Below are positions 38,382-50,337 of a stretch of 64,000 nucleotides of DNA, one piece after another. Within the stretch, counting starts at the first letter, position 1, and the number at the start of each line of letters is the position of its first letter. The DNA is from Stutzerimonas nosocomialis (GTDB lineage Bacteria; Pseudomonadota; Gammaproteobacteria; Pseudomonadales; Pseudomonadaceae): the NCBI RefSeq assembly GCF_005876855.1, contig NZ_QLAE01000011.1, forward strand, positions 1-64,000. Direction: 5' to 3'. Under the pieces are notes generated by a model. That model saw nothing but the letters and a program-made list of their open reading frames with translations. It had not been told where the DNA came from and ran no database searches. Made by a program: the position numbers and the translations under genes.

Positions 38382-39610
38382 AACGCTACGCGCTGGTCCT
38401 GTTGCTGGTACTGGTCTGCCTCGGGGCGCTCGGCTGGGCCGTCAGCCAGAGCGCCGGCTATGTACTGATCACCTACGATCGCTTCCGCTACGAATCGACC
38501 TTCTGGATATTCCTCGCGCTGCTGGCCTGCCTGTGGTTGCTGGCGGTGCTGGTGCACTGGCTGCTGGGCCTGCTCTACGTCTCGGGTACGCTGGTCAATC
38601 CCTGGTCGCGCCGGCACCGCCAGCGGCGGGTCGAGCGGGCCTCGCAGAAGGGGCTGCGCGAGCTCGCCGAAGGGCAGTGGGGCCCCGCGCTGGAACACCT
38701 GCGCGCCGCCGCCGGGCATGACCGCAGGCCGCTCGTGCATTACCTGGGCGCCGCCCGCGCCGCCAACGAACTTGGCGACTACGCGCAGAGCGACGCGCTG
38801 CTGAGCGAGGCCCGGGAGCGCGAGCCCGACGCCGCCCTGGCCGTCGGCCTGACCCAGGCGCAGCTGCAGATCGCCCGGGGCGATTACGTGCAGGCGCGCG
38901 AGTCGCTGGCCCTGTTGCGCGAGCAGAAGCCGCGCCATCCACAGGTTTTGGCCTTGCTCCAGCAGCTGTACGTGCAGCTGGAGGAATGGCCCGAGCTGTG
39001 CCGCCTGCTGCCCGAACTGCGCAAGTACAAGGTCCTGCCCGTCGAGCGTCTCGATGAGCTGGAGCGTCTGGCCTGGGCGGCTGCGCTCGAACAGGCCGGT
39101 CAGCCCGCGCAGGCCCGGGACGAGGCCCTGCAGGCGCTCAACCAGCAGTGGCAGACGATGCCCAACGGTCTGCGTGGCGAACCGGCGCTGGTCGAGGTGT
39201 ATGCCGCCGGCCTCGCCCGGCTGGGGGCCGAGGAAAAGGCCGAGGAGGTCCTGCAGGCCGCCATCCGCAAGCGCTTCGACGCACGCCTGGTGGAGCTCTA
39301 CGGACAGGTCAGGGGCCGCGACGACGCGCGCCAGCTCGCCCAGGCCGAAGGCTGGCTGAAGGACCATCCCGACGATCCGGCGCTGCTGCTCGCCCTCGGG
39401 CGCCTGAGCGTGCGCAACGAGCTCTGGGGCAAGGCGCGCGATTATCTGGAGGCGAGCCTGCGTTTCGAATTCCGGCCACAGACCTGCGCCGAACTGGGGC
39501 GCCTGCTGGCGCGGCTGGGCGAGGTGGAGCGCAGCAACCAGCTGTTCCAGCAGGGGCTGGGGCTGGTCGAACGCAATCTGCCGGTCGCCGTGCCGGCGGC
39601 TCGCCCGTGA
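38378..39610 (+). CDS. hemY: HemY-like TPR membrane protein
   Basis: 410 aa. Two membrane helices at the N-terminus (about 4-24 and 40-62), then a series of TPR-like helical repeats to the C-terminus (for instance HYLGAARAANELGDYAQSDA, VEVYAAGLARLGAEEKAEEV). This is the proteobacterial HemY, not the protoporphyrinogen oxidase also called HemY. It is thought to organise haem-synthesis enzymes at the membrane. ATG overlaps the hemX stop by four bases. Confidence 0.93.
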   Translation: MKRYALVLLLVLVCLGALGWAVSQSAGYVLITYDRFRYESTFWIFLALLACLWLLAVLVHWLLGLLYVSGTLVNPWSRRHRQRRVERASQKGLRELAEGQWGPALEHLRAAAGHDRRPLVHYLGAARAANELGDYAQSDALLSEAREREPDAALAVGLTQAQLQIARGDYVQARESLALLREQKPRHPQVLALLQQLYVQLEEWPELCRLLPELRKYKVLPVERLDELERLAWAAALEQAGQPAQARDEALQALNQQWQTMPNGLRGEPALVEVYAAGLARLGAEEKAEEVLQAAIRKRFDARLVELYGQVRGRDDARQLAQAEGWLKDHPDDPALLLALGRLSVRNELWGKARDYLEASLRFEFRPQTCAELGRLLARLGEVERSNQLFQQGLGLVERNLPVAVPAARP

Positions 39611-39859
39611 GTCATCGAGGTGTTCAAGGGGCCATCGGAGGTGGCCTCGCGGCAAAGGGTCGCGGTTGCAAGGCCCTGCAACATTGCGGAGCGATTTTTC
39701 GTCGGCCCCGGGTTGATGCTCCGATCGGGTCGGCATAGTCTGCCCGGGTACGACGGAAAACCGCCATTCGCGCGCATCCTGTCCCAAAGCCATCGCCGAA
39801 TGACAAAAAAATGTCTCGGGAAGGCGCAAGGCATTAACGATTAGGGAAGTGAGGTCATC

Positions 39860-40324
39860 ATGCTCGAGAGTTGTCGGAACGCCCAGGAGCGCTGGGGTGG
39901 TGTACACATGCTGATCGATCGCTGGCTGCAGGAGCGTCATCAGCTGATCCAGGCGCATGATGAACTGCTGGCAAGCACCGAGGCCGCGACGCGGCAAACG
40001 CTGCAGCGATACTGCGAAATTCTGGTGGACTATGTTTCCGCCGGCCACTTCGAGATCTACGAGCAGCTGCTCAACGAAGCCGAAGCCTTCGGCGACAAGC
40101 GCGGCCTGGAACTGGCCAAGCAGATCTACCCGCGGATCGAGGCGATCACCGAGGTCGCGCTGGCGTTCAACGACCGTTGTGAAGACGGCGACTGCCACAA
40201 CAGCCCCGCCCTCTCCACGGAGATAACCCGCCTCGGCCAGCTGCTGCACGAGCGCTTCGAACTCGAAGACTGCCTGATCGAAGTGCTGCACACGGCGCAC
40301 AAGCAACCCGCCGCCACCGTCTGA
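39860..40324 (+). CDS. algQ: Anti-sigma-70/alginate regulator AlgQ (Rsd family)
   Basis: 154 aa. The N-terminus [20 protein letters not shown] and the helical blocks [17 protein letters not shown] and [20 protein letters not shown] are those of AlgQ/Rsd. It binds region 4 of sigma-70 and frees core polymerase for other sigma factors. GAGG lies five bases before the ATG. In P. aeruginosa a dsbH gene lies between hemY and algQ; here the 249 bases upstream hold no gene. Confidence 0.95.
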   Translation: MLESCRNAQERWGGVHMLIDRWLQERHQLIQAHDELLASTEAATRQTLQRYCEILVDYVSAGHFEIYEQLLNEAEAFGDKRGLELAKQIYPRIEAITEVALAFNDRCEDGDCHNSPALSTEITRLGQLLHERFELEDCLIEVLHTAHKQPAATV

Positions 40325-40401
40325 TTCACCGGTCCTCTCGTACCCTGCGCGCGGGTGCCTGTGGCAACCGCGCCGGGTTCAGGCCATGCACGTCGGATCA
40401 T

Positions 40402-40410
40402 CCGTTCGTG
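40402..40410 (+). promoter_or_regulatory. AlgR-box-like sequence upstream of algP
   Basis: CCGTTCGTG differs from the AlgR core CCGTTCGTC at one base, 65-73 bases before the algP start. One 8/9 match in GC-rich DNA is weak evidence. Confidence 0.25.
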
Positions 40411-40474
40411 GTGTTGGCGCCCTGTTCGAGGGACGTCTAGTATGGCTCCAGTCCATACGCCAGGAGGCGCCGAG

Positions 40475-41149
40475 ATGCCCGTGAAGAAAAAGGCCGTCAC
40501 CACCCCGCTGCACCTGTTGCAGCAGCTTTCCAGCAGCCTGATCGAACACCTCGAAAAAGCCTGTCAGCAGGCCCAGGCCGACGCTCAGGCGACCCTGGCC
40601 AAGCTCGAGAAGCAGCGCGGCAAGGCCGAGGAAAAGCTGTACAAGGCGCGCGCCCGGCTCGATGAGGCGACCAGCGCCGGCAAGAAGAGCAAGGCCCTCG
40701 GCAAGTCGCAGGCCGCGGTCGCCGAACTCGAAGCGCTGGCCGCCACGCTTCAGTCCCGCCAGGGCGAGACCCTTTCCTATATCGCCGAACTCAAGCGCGA
40801 CGCCGAGCAGAGCCTGACGCTGGCGCAGGGCATCCGGCAGGTCGGCGAGGCCGCGGGGAAAGCCATCGAGACGAACCAGGCGCCGGCCAGGCCGACCAAA
40901 CCTGCGCCGGCAGCCAAGGCGCCCGCGACCCGCGCAGCCAGCCCGGCGAAAACACCGGCAAGCGCCACCAGCAAGGCCGCAAGACCGGCCGCCGCCAAAC
41001 CCGCTGCCGCCAAGACTGCACCCAAACCGGCCGCGAAGCCCGCGCAGAAAACGCCAGCCGCCGCGGCTACCCGCTCGCCCGCCAAGCCCGCTGCGCGCAA
41101 GCCAGCGGCCAGGAAACCCGCTGCCGCGTCTCAGCCTGCCGAAAGCTGA
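40475..41149 (+). CDS. algP: Histone H1-like regulator AlgP (short form)
   Basis: 224 aa. The N-terminal third (1-130) is a helical, coiled-coil domain beginning MPVKKKAVTTPLHLLQQLSSSL; the rest (about 140-220) is a Lys/Ala/Pro-rich tail with imperfect KPAA repeats (AARPAAAKPAAAKTAPKPAAK), resembling eukaryotic histone H1. AlgP binds DNA and affects alginate expression. From memory the P. aeruginosa protein is about 350 aa with many more KPAA units, so this tail is much shorter and less regular. AGGAGG precedes the ATG. Its 3' end overlaps the convergent TIGR02444 gene by 19 bases. Confidence 0.92.
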   Translation: MPVKKKAVTTPLHLLQQLSSSLIEHLEKACQQAQADAQATLAKLEKQRGKAEEKLYKARARLDEATSAGKKSKALGKSQAAVAELEALAATLQSRQGETLSYIAELKRDAEQSLTLAQGIRQVGEAAGKAIETNQAPARPTKPAPAAKAPATRAASPAKTPASATSKAARPAAAKPAAAKTAPKPAAKPAQKTPAAAATRSPAKPAARKPAARKPAAASQPAES

Positions 41150-41598
41150 GCCTGGCCGGCGGCCAGGCGCAGCCGTTGCGTCTGGTCCGCACATCCTTCG
41201 CCGAGCAGGGCCTCCAGCCACGGCTCGGCGTCCCTTTGCGCGGCCCAGTCGGCCGTGGCGTTCTGCAGGCGTTCGAGCAGAACACGCTCGGCCGCCAGTT
41301 CCAGCCGTTTGAGTTCGCGGCGCAGCGCTTCCAGCGACGGATCGGTCAGGCCCGGCTCCTTCCAGTGCCGACGGGTCGAGCGCAGGGGTTCGATCGCCAG
41401 CGCCTGCCAATGCCCGGCCAGTGCCTGGAGCGTGGCCAGGCGCTCGGGCGTGCAAGCCACCCGGCGCGTCTCCAGCCAGGCGCCGGTGAGCACCAGGCAG
41501 ACATCGGCGCCCTGGTCCTGCAGCGCCAGGCAGGCGGTTTCGACGCCGGGGCGGGCATAGCAGTCCAGGGCGAAGGACCAGAGATCGGGTGCGTTCAT
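41131..41598 (-). CDS. TIGR02444 family protein
   Basis: 155 aa, helical. The N-terminus DLWSFALDCYARPGVETACLALQDQGADVCLVL is the TIGR02444 signature, a small proteobacterial family of unknown function. No signal peptide or membrane segment. It is divergent from the ABC-F gene and overlaps algP tail-to-tail, so the 3' ends of two real genes share 19 bases. Confidence 0.85.
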   Translation of the reverse strand: MNAPDLWSFALDCYARPGVETACLALQDQGADVCLVLTGAWLETRRVACTPERLATLQALAGHWQALAIEPLRSTRRHWKEPGLTDPSLEALRRELKRLELAAERVLLERLQNATADWAAQRDAEPWLEALLGEGCADQTQRLRLAAGQAQLSAG

Positions 41599-41657
41599 GA
41601 TTTTTTCGTCGTCTTCCGGTGGGCGGCAAGGGCGAGCTGATAAACTCTGCGGCCATT

Positions 41658-43561
<1,904 letters not shown>

Positions 43562-43565
<4 letters not shown>

Positions 43566-44152
43566 ACGACAGCTATTGGCTGATGCTGGTGCGCGAGTGG
43601 AGCGAGCCGCTGCTGCTGGGCGGCCAGGTCTTGCTGATCCTGCTGCTGGCCTACCTGCTGCAGCGCCTGGTGGCCCGCGCGCTGGGACGGCTCGGCGAGC
43701 GCTACCGGCTGCCTTCCGAGTTCCTGCTGCCCATCCGGGTGGGCTCGCGCTGGTTCATCCTCGGCGGCGCGCTGATCATGGTGCTCGAGCGTTTCGGCGT
43801 GTCGGCCACGGTCATGTGGACCGCCTTCTCGGGCTTCGTCGCGGTGGCGGCGGTGGCCTTCTTCGCCATCTGGAGCGTGCTCTCGAACCTGTTCTGCGCG
43901 GTGCTGATCCTGCTGGTCGCGCCGTTTCGCCTGGGCGACGTGGTGGAGATCATCGACAGCGCCGACAAACCGGGCGTCAAGGGACGGGTGACGGACATCA
44001 ACATGCTCTACACCACCCTTGAAGAAACCAACGAGCAGGGCGAAACTGCCCTCGTTCAGGTACCCAACAGCCTGTTCTTCCAGAAAGCCGTGCGGCGCTG
44101 GCGCGGTACCGAACTCTCGGCGTTCAACGCCCACCCTCCCTTCGAGAAGTGA
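43562..44152 (+). CDS. Small MscS-type mechanosensitive channel protein
   Basis: 196 aa. Three hydrophobic segments, the last being the glycine/alanine-rich pore helix (FVAVAAVAFFAIWSVLSNLFCA) followed by the MscS beta domain start APFRLGDVVEII and VPNSLFFQKAVRRW. Lacks the long C-terminal vestibule of full-length MscS, so it is a reduced family member. Probably protects against osmotic downshock. Starts with GTG overlapping the ABC-F stop, hence translationally coupled. Confidence 0.88.
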
Positions 44153-44203
44153 CCCTGCGCGGGGTGCTCGTGCGCAAGAAGCCGACCTCTGACGCAAGGC
44201 ATG

Positions 44204-44230
44204 CCGCTCCCGCCGGGAGCGGTTCTTAAT
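44204..44230 (+). terminator. Probable terminator after the MscS-type gene
   Basis: CCGCTCCC (44204-44211), GCC loop, GGGAGCGG (44215-44222), then TTCTTAAT. Good stem, interrupted T-run. Confidence 0.6.
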
Positions 44231-44288
44231 CCGCTGCGGCGGCGGGCGTGACCACCCCACTGCCCTGGCTGCCATCTGGAGAAGATTC

Positions 44289-44921
44289 ATGGCGCTGCAT
44301 ACCTGGCTCGGTTTTCTCGTTGCCTGCTGGATCATCAGCCTGTCGCCGGGCGCCGGCGCCATCGCCTCGATGTCCAGCGGCCTGCAGTACGGCTTCTGGC
44401 GCGGCTACTGGAACGCCATCGGCCTGCAGCTCGGCCTGGCGCTGCAGATCGCGATCGTGGCCGCCGGCGTCGGCGCGGTGCTCGCCACCTCGGCACTGGC
44501 CTTCAGCCTGATCAAATGGTTCGGCGTGGCCTATCTGGTCTGGCTGGCCATCAAGCAGTGGCAGGCGGTCCCGACCGAATTGCTGGACAGCGATGCGCCG
44601 CGCCCGATCGGTCGTCCGCTGAGCCTGGTGATGCGCGGCTTCCTGGTGAACGCCAGCAACCCCAAGGCGGTGGTCTTCATGCTCGCGGTGCTGCCGCAGT
44701 TCATCGACCCCCAGCGGCCCTTGCTCGAACAGTACCTGGTCATCGGCGCGACCATGGTGGTGGTCGACCTGATCGTCATGGCCGGCTACACCGGGCTCGC
44801 GGCGCGCGTGCTGCGGATGCTGCGTACGCCGCGTCAGCAGCGCCTGATGAACCGGACCTTCGCCTCGCTGTTCGTGGGCGCGGCGGCGCTGCTGGCCACG
44901 GTGCGCCGCGCGGTGGCGTAG
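44289..44921 (+). CDS. LysE/RhtB family amino acid exporter
   Basis: 210 aa, six predicted membrane helices. Family blocks: SPGAGAIASMSSGLQYGFWRG near the N-terminus (the SPGP-type motif), KWFGVAYLVWLAIKQW and NPKAVVFMLAVLPQFID. Members export amino acids such as homoserine, threonine or leucine. No regulator is adjacent and the substrate is unknown. No ribosome site stands out better than GGAGAAG just before the ATG at 44289. Confidence 0.9.
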   Translation: MALHTWLGFLVACWIISLSPGAGAIASMSSGLQYGFWRGYWNAIGLQLGLALQIAIVAAGVGAVLATSALAFSLIKWFGVAYLVWLAIKQWQAVPTELLDSDAPRPIGRPLSLVMRGFLVNASNPKAVVFMLAVLPQFIDPQRPLLEQYLVIGATMVVVDLIVMAGYTGLAARVLRMLRTPRQQRLMNRTFASLFVGAAALLATVRRAVA

Positions 44922-45027
44922 CGCCGTCGCCCGAACGGAATCCGCGCCCTCGCATCCGAACGCGGGGTCGCGGTACAGGAACGCGGGCTGCCACGCCTGG
45001 TGGCCCGGGCAAGACGAGGTTCGATGA

Positions 45028-45492
45028 ATGCGGGTCTGGATCGATGCGGACGCCTGCCCCCGGGCGGCACGCGATCAGGTGGTGAAGTTCGCCTTGAAGC
45101 GCGGTTTCGAGGTGGTGCTGGTGGCCGGGCAGAGCCAGGTCAAGCCGGCGTTCGCCTGCGTGAGGCTGATCGTGGTACCCAGCGGCCCGGACGCGGCGGA
45201 CGACTATCTGGTCGAGCATGCCGTCCCGGGCGAGCTGGTGATCTGCAGCGACGTGCCGCTGGCCGATCGGCTGGTCAAGAAGGGGGTGGCGGCGCTCGAT
45301 CCGCGGGGTCGCGAGTTCGACGAGCGCAACATGGGCGAGCGCCTGGCGGTGCGCAACCTCTTCACCGACCTGCGCGAGCAGGGGCAGGTCGGGGGCGGCC
45401 AGGCGGCTTACGGCGAGCGTGACCGCCAGGCCTTCGCCAACGCGCTGGACCGGCTGCTCACACGTCTGGCGCGGCAGCAGCCGGCGCGCTGA
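45028..45492 (+). CDS. UPF0178/YaiI family protein (DUF188)
   Basis: 154 aa. The N-terminus MRVWIDADACPRAARDQV carries the DADACP acidic cluster of a PIN-like fold, and GPDAADDYLVEHAVPGELVICSDVPLADRL provides the other acidic residues. Function not established; PIN-like folds suggest a nuclease. GAGG lies about eight bases before the ATG. Its last 35 bases overlap the convergent MHYT-GGDEF-EAL gene. Confidence 0.9.
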   Translation: MRVWIDADACPRAARDQVVKFALKRGFEVVLVAGQSQVKPAFACVRLIVVPSGPDAADDYLVEHAVPGELVICSDVPLADRLVKKGVAALDPRGREFDERNMGERLAVRNLFTDLREQGQVGGGQAAYGERDRQAFANALDRLLTRLARQQPAR

Positions 45493-47620
45493 GCGGCGCG
45501 GGTGCGCGCTGCGCCAGCCAGTCGACCAGCATGGGCAGCGGCAATGGCCGGCTGAACAGGTAGCCCTGGATCATGTCGCAGCCGTTCTCCTGCAGATAGC
45601 TCAGCTGCACCCGGTCTTCCACCCCTTCGGCGACGACCTTGAGCTCCAGCTTGTGCGCCATCGCGATGATCGCGGCCGTGATGGCCCGGTCGCTGTTCTG
45701 CTCGTTCAGCTCGACGATGAAGGAGCGGTCGATCTTCAGGGTGTCCACCGGCAGCTTGCGCAGATAGGCCAGCGAGGAATAGCCGCTGCCGAAGTCGTCG
45801 ATGGAGATCTTGATGCCCTGCGTGCGGATCGCATCGAGGATCTCCACGGCCGAGTTCAGATTGTTCATCAGGGCGTTCTCGGTGACCTCCAGCGTGAGCT
45901 TCGAAGGCTCCAGCCCGACCTCGGCGAGCACCGCCGCGATTCCCCGGGGCAGCGCGGCGTTGGAAAGGTTGAGCGCCGAGCAGTTGACCGCCACCCGCAG
46001 CCAGTCGTAGCCGATCTTATGCAGATGACGCAGGTCGGCACAGGCGCGCCGGCCCACCCAGGCGTCCAGTTCGGTGACGAAACCGTGCTGCTCGGCCAGC
46101 GAGACGAAGCGCTCCGGGCTTATCGGGCCATGCTGCGGATGGCTCCAGCGGGCCAGCGCCTCGAGGCCCAGCACCCGGCCGTCGCGGGCATCGACGATGG
46201 GCTGGTAGTGGACTTCGAGCAGGCCTTCGTTGAGCGAGCGGCGAAGGTCCTGTTCCAGGGACAGGTCTTCCCGGGCACGCAGCATCAAGGCCGGATCGAA
46301 GCGCAGGCTGCGGTTGCGCCCGCTCGCCTTGCATTGCCCGACCGCGAGCCCGGCGTGCTTGAACAGTTCGTCGAAGCTCGTCCCGTCGAGGGGGTGATGG
46401 CTGATGCCGATGCTGGCGGTCAACTGCAGCTGCGCGCCGGCCAGTGCGAAAGGCGGGCGCAGCTGCTCCAGGATTCGTTCCGCCAGCTGCTCGGCCTGCG
46501 CGGGGCCGTCGAGCAGCGCGAGGATGCAGAACTCATCGCCGGAGAACCGGGCCAGCACGTCCTTGGGACCGAGCACGCCACGGATGCGCTGGGCGACCTG
46601 CTGCAGCGCCAGGTCGCCGGCCCGGTGGCCGAGGCTGTCGTTGATGCGCTTGAAGTTGTCGAGGTCGATGACCAGCACCGACAGACCCTGGTGCGGCTGC
46701 TGATGGGCGGCCAGCACCTGGGTCACCATCTGGGTGAAGGCGCGGCCGTTGAACAGGTTGGTCAGCGGATCGTAGTGGGTGATCGCGTTGAGCTGGCTCT
46801 CGACCAGATCGAGCACCTGGCGCTGCTCCGCGTAGCGCCGTTCGGCCCAGCTCGCGGCGATCCCGGCGGCGATGATCAGCAGCGCCACCACCGCGATGGC
46901 CATGCCCAGGCTGTCCTGGGAGTGGGCGCCAGCGTGGCTGAGGGGTGGAAGCACCTGGTCGGCCGGCACCGCCAGCGTCATCGCGTGCATGCCGGTGAAG
47001 TGCATCGAGACGATGGCCAGGCCCATCACCAGGCTGCACAGCACCCGCTGCAGTTGCAGCTGATGGCCGTGCCTGCCGCGGAAGTGGAACGCCAGGACCA
47101 GTGCCGCGAGCGAGGCGCCAATGGCGATCAGCACCGAGAGGGCGAAGGTCAGCGGTTCGTAGTAGGTGGTGGCGATCGAGCGTATCGCCGCCATGCCGCT
47201 GTAGTGCATGGCGGCGATGCCGACGCCCGCGGCGACGGCGGCCAGCAGGTACTGCGCCGGTGTCAGCCGCTCGCGGCTGAGCAGCCGCATCACCACATAG
47301 GACACCGCCACGGCGATCAGCAGCGAGACCAGGGTGATGCGGTGGTCGTAGGCGATCTCGATGGGGGCCTTGAACGCCAGCATGGCGACGAAGTGCATCG
47401 ACCAGATGCCGCCGCCCAGCGCGAGGGCGCCGACCCAGCGCCAGATTTCGCGGCCACGGCCGCTGACGCTCTGGCCGACCTGGTTGGCCATGACCAGGGC
47501 GGTGAAGGCGGCGGCGCTGGCGATCAGGTAGGCGAGCACCACCAGGGAAGGGGAGTGGCTGCTGTCGAGCAGCGCGACATGTCCGGGCGGCATGTCGGAT
47601 AGAAATTGCAGTGGAACCAT
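45458..47620 (-). CDS. MHYT-GGDEF-EAL membrane c-di-GMP protein
   Basis: About 720 aa. Seven predicted membrane helices (about 20-240) form the MHYT sensor with three motif copies (MHFVAML, MHYSGMA, MHFTGMH), whose Met/His residues are thought to bind copper and sense gas. The GGDEF domain reads SGDEF (FSGDEFCIL), one change from GGDEF, and the EAL motif is intact (VLGLEALARW) with DDFGSGYSSL. It may therefore act as phosphodiesterase, cyclase or both; MucR in P. aeruginosa has this layout. Start uncertain: ATG 47620, or GTG 47629 in frame. Confidence 0.87.
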   Translation of the reverse strand: MVPLQFLSDMPPGHVALLDSSHSPSLVVLAYLIASAAAFTALVMANQVGQSVSGRGREIWRWVGALALGGGIWSMHFVAMLAFKAPIEIAYDHRITLVSLLIAVAVSYVVMRLLSRERLTPAQYLLAAVAAGVGIAAMHYSGMAAIRSIATTYYEPLTFALSVLIAIGASLAALVLAFHFRGRHGHQLQLQRVLCSLVMGLAIVSMHFTGMHAMTLAVPADQVLPPLSHAGAHSQDSLGMAIAVVALLIIAAGIAASWAERRYAEQRQVLDLVESQLNAITHYDPLTNLFNGRAFTQMVTQVLAAHQQPHQGLSVLVIDLDNFKRINDSLGHRAGDLALQQVAQRIRGVLGPKDVLARFSGDEFCILALLDGPAQAEQLAERILEQLRPPFALAGAQLQLTASIGISHHPLDGTSFDELFKHAGLAVGQCKASGRNRSLRFDPALMLRAREDLSLEQDLRRSLNEGLLEVHYQPIVDARDGRVLGLEALARWSHPQHGPISPERFVSLAEQHGFVTELDAWVGRRACADLRHLHKIGYDWLRVAVNCSALNLSNAALPRGIAAVLAEVGLEPSKLTLEVTENALMNNLNSAVEILDAIRTQGIKISIDDFGSGYSSLAYLRKLPVDTLKIDRSFIVELNEQNSDRAITAAIIAMAHKLELKVVAEGVEDRVQLSYLQENGCDMIQGYLFSRPLPLPMLVDWLAQRAPAPLSAPAAAAPDV

Positions 47621-47717
47621 GGGCGGCACTCGTGGGCGTAGGCGTTCTGCCTGCTAAGCATGGCGGCGGCGTTCTCCGTCCTGGGACGCGGCTGCGGCTG
47701 CGATGCTTATCGGCTGC

Positions 47718-48188
47718 TCAGCCGCAAAGATAAGTGCCCGTACCGACGGCCACCAGTACTCCTTTCTCGTTGTGCAGTTCCGAGCGCACCACCGCCACCT
47801 TGTTGCCCGAGCGCAACAGCGCCGCGCTGGCGCTGAAACGCTCGCCCCGCCCGGGGCGCAGGTAGTCGACGCGCAGGTCGATGGTGCCCAGGCGCGACAG
47901 GCTGGCCAGGCGTTCCTCGGTGCTCAGGTGGCGATGCTTCTCGAACGCGCCGACCAGCGCCATGGCGCCGCCGACCACGTCCAGCAGGGAGGCGATCACG
48001 CCGCCGTGGAGGATGCCCTGGACAAAGTTGCCGATCAGCTCGGGCTTCATCGGCAGGTGCATCACGACGCGCTCGCTGGAGACCTCATCGAGTTCGATGC
48101 CCAGGTTGCGGTTGAACGGGATGCGCTCGAAAAGGTTGCGCACGGCGAGACGTTCCTCGTCGGAGAGGATGAACGGAGCGCTGGTCAT
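47718..48188 (-). CDS. Hotdog-fold thioesterase (PaaI/YigI type)
   Basis: 156 aa. The hotdog core includes GILHGGVIASLLDVVGGAMAL, where the His-Gly-Gly segment matches the PaaI-type active site region, and IDLRVDYLRPGRGERFSASA. Acts on acyl-CoA thioesters; substrate unknown. It lies 143 bases downstream of elbB, both on the minus strand, with a hairpin in the gap, so they may be one partly attenuated transcript. Confidence 0.85.
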   Translation of the reverse strand: MTSAPFILSDEERLAVRNLFERIPFNRNLGIELDEVSSERVVMHLPMKPELIGNFVQGILHGGVIASLLDVVGGAMALVGAFEKHRHLSTEERLASLSRLGTIDLRVDYLRPGRGERFSASAALLRSGNKVAVVRSELHNEKGVLVAVGTGTYLCG

Positions 48189-48296
48189 GGTGAAGGGTCC
48201 GCAGGCCGTATCGGGAGCCTGCACGCTGACGCAACCGACGCCGCTTGACCAGCCGGGAGGCGGGAGCGGCGCGGCGATTGGCAGGATCGCCCTGAA

Positions 48297-48319
48297 GCGC
48301 CGGCCCGGGCGGCCGGCGC
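48297..48319 (-). other. GC-rich hairpin after elbB
   Basis: Perfect 9-bp stem (GCGCCGGCC, 48297-48305, with 48311-48319) and a 5-base loop, 12 bases after the elbB stop. No U-run, so possibly an mRNA 3' stabiliser or Rho-dependent site. Confidence 0.55.
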
Positions 48320-48331
48320 GGACGGCCTGGC

Positions 48332-48997
48332 TCAGGCTTCGGCGGTCATCTCCAGCACGCGGTCGACCAGCTTGTAGATGCCCGAGGCGGCATCGCTGAT
48401 CGACTGGGCGAGCATGTAGGCCGGGGTGGTGACCAGCTTGCGCTCGCTGTCCTCGATGATGTCGGTGACCTCGCAGGCCTTGTGTTCGGCACCCATCTCG
48501 CGCACCGCCGCGGCGGCCGGATCGTCGTCGTGGCCCAGGGTGCAGACCACCCCCGGCCCGAAGATCTGCACCGCCATGGTCGGCGCGATGCAGATCAGGC
48601 CGACCGGCTTGCCGGCCTTGGCGAAGGCCTGGGCCACCGACAGCACATCGGGCAGCACGCTGCAGGCGGCACCGTTCTTGGCGAAGTCGGAGAGGTTCTT
48701 GGCGGCGCCGAAGCCCCCGGGCACGATCAGCGCGTCGAAGTCCTCGGCGTTGGCCTCGCGCAGGTCCTTGATGTTGCCGCGCGCCAGGCGTGCGGCCTCG
48801 ACCAGCACGTTGCGCGTCTCGGGCATTTCCTCGCCGGTCAGGTGGTTGACCACGTGCATCTGCGCGATGTTGGGCGCGAAGCACTGGACCTGCGCACCAC
48901 GCTGATCCAGGCGCAGCAGGGTGGCCACGCTCTCGTAGATTTCCGAACCGTCATACACACCACACCCGGAAAGAATCACGGCGACTTTTTTATTCAT
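48332..48997 (-). CDS. elbB: Glyoxalase/isoprenoid-associated protein ElbB
   Basis: 221 aa DJ-1/PfpI-superfamily protein. MNKKVAVILSGCGVYDGSEI at the N-terminus and the nucleophile-elbow region GLICIAPTMAVQ with its Cys are the ElbB family features; YdbC-like HDDDPAAAAV is also present. E. coli ElbB has weak glyoxalase activity. GAGGAG lies seven bases before the ATG at 48997. Divergent from hemB. Confidence 0.9.
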   Translation of the reverse strand: MNKKVAVILSGCGVYDGSEIYESVATLLRLDQRGAQVQCFAPNIAQMHVVNHLTGEEMPETRNVLVEAARLARGNIKDLREANAEDFDALIVPGGFGAAKNLSDFAKNGAACSVLPDVLSVAQAFAKAGKPVGLICIAPTMAVQIFGPGVVCTLGHDDDPAAAAVREMGAEHKACEVTDIIEDSERKLVTTPAYMLAQSISDAASGIYKLVDRVLEMTAEA

Positions 48998-50319
<1,322 letters not shown>

Positions 50320-50337
50320 GCCCTCCGAGGCGAGACG

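Noticed and set aside
40876-41140. Repetitive DNA in algP as a tandem-repeat or CRISPR-like array
   Set aside because: The repeats are low-complexity Lys/Ala/Pro codons inside a real gene, with no fixed unit or unique spacers.
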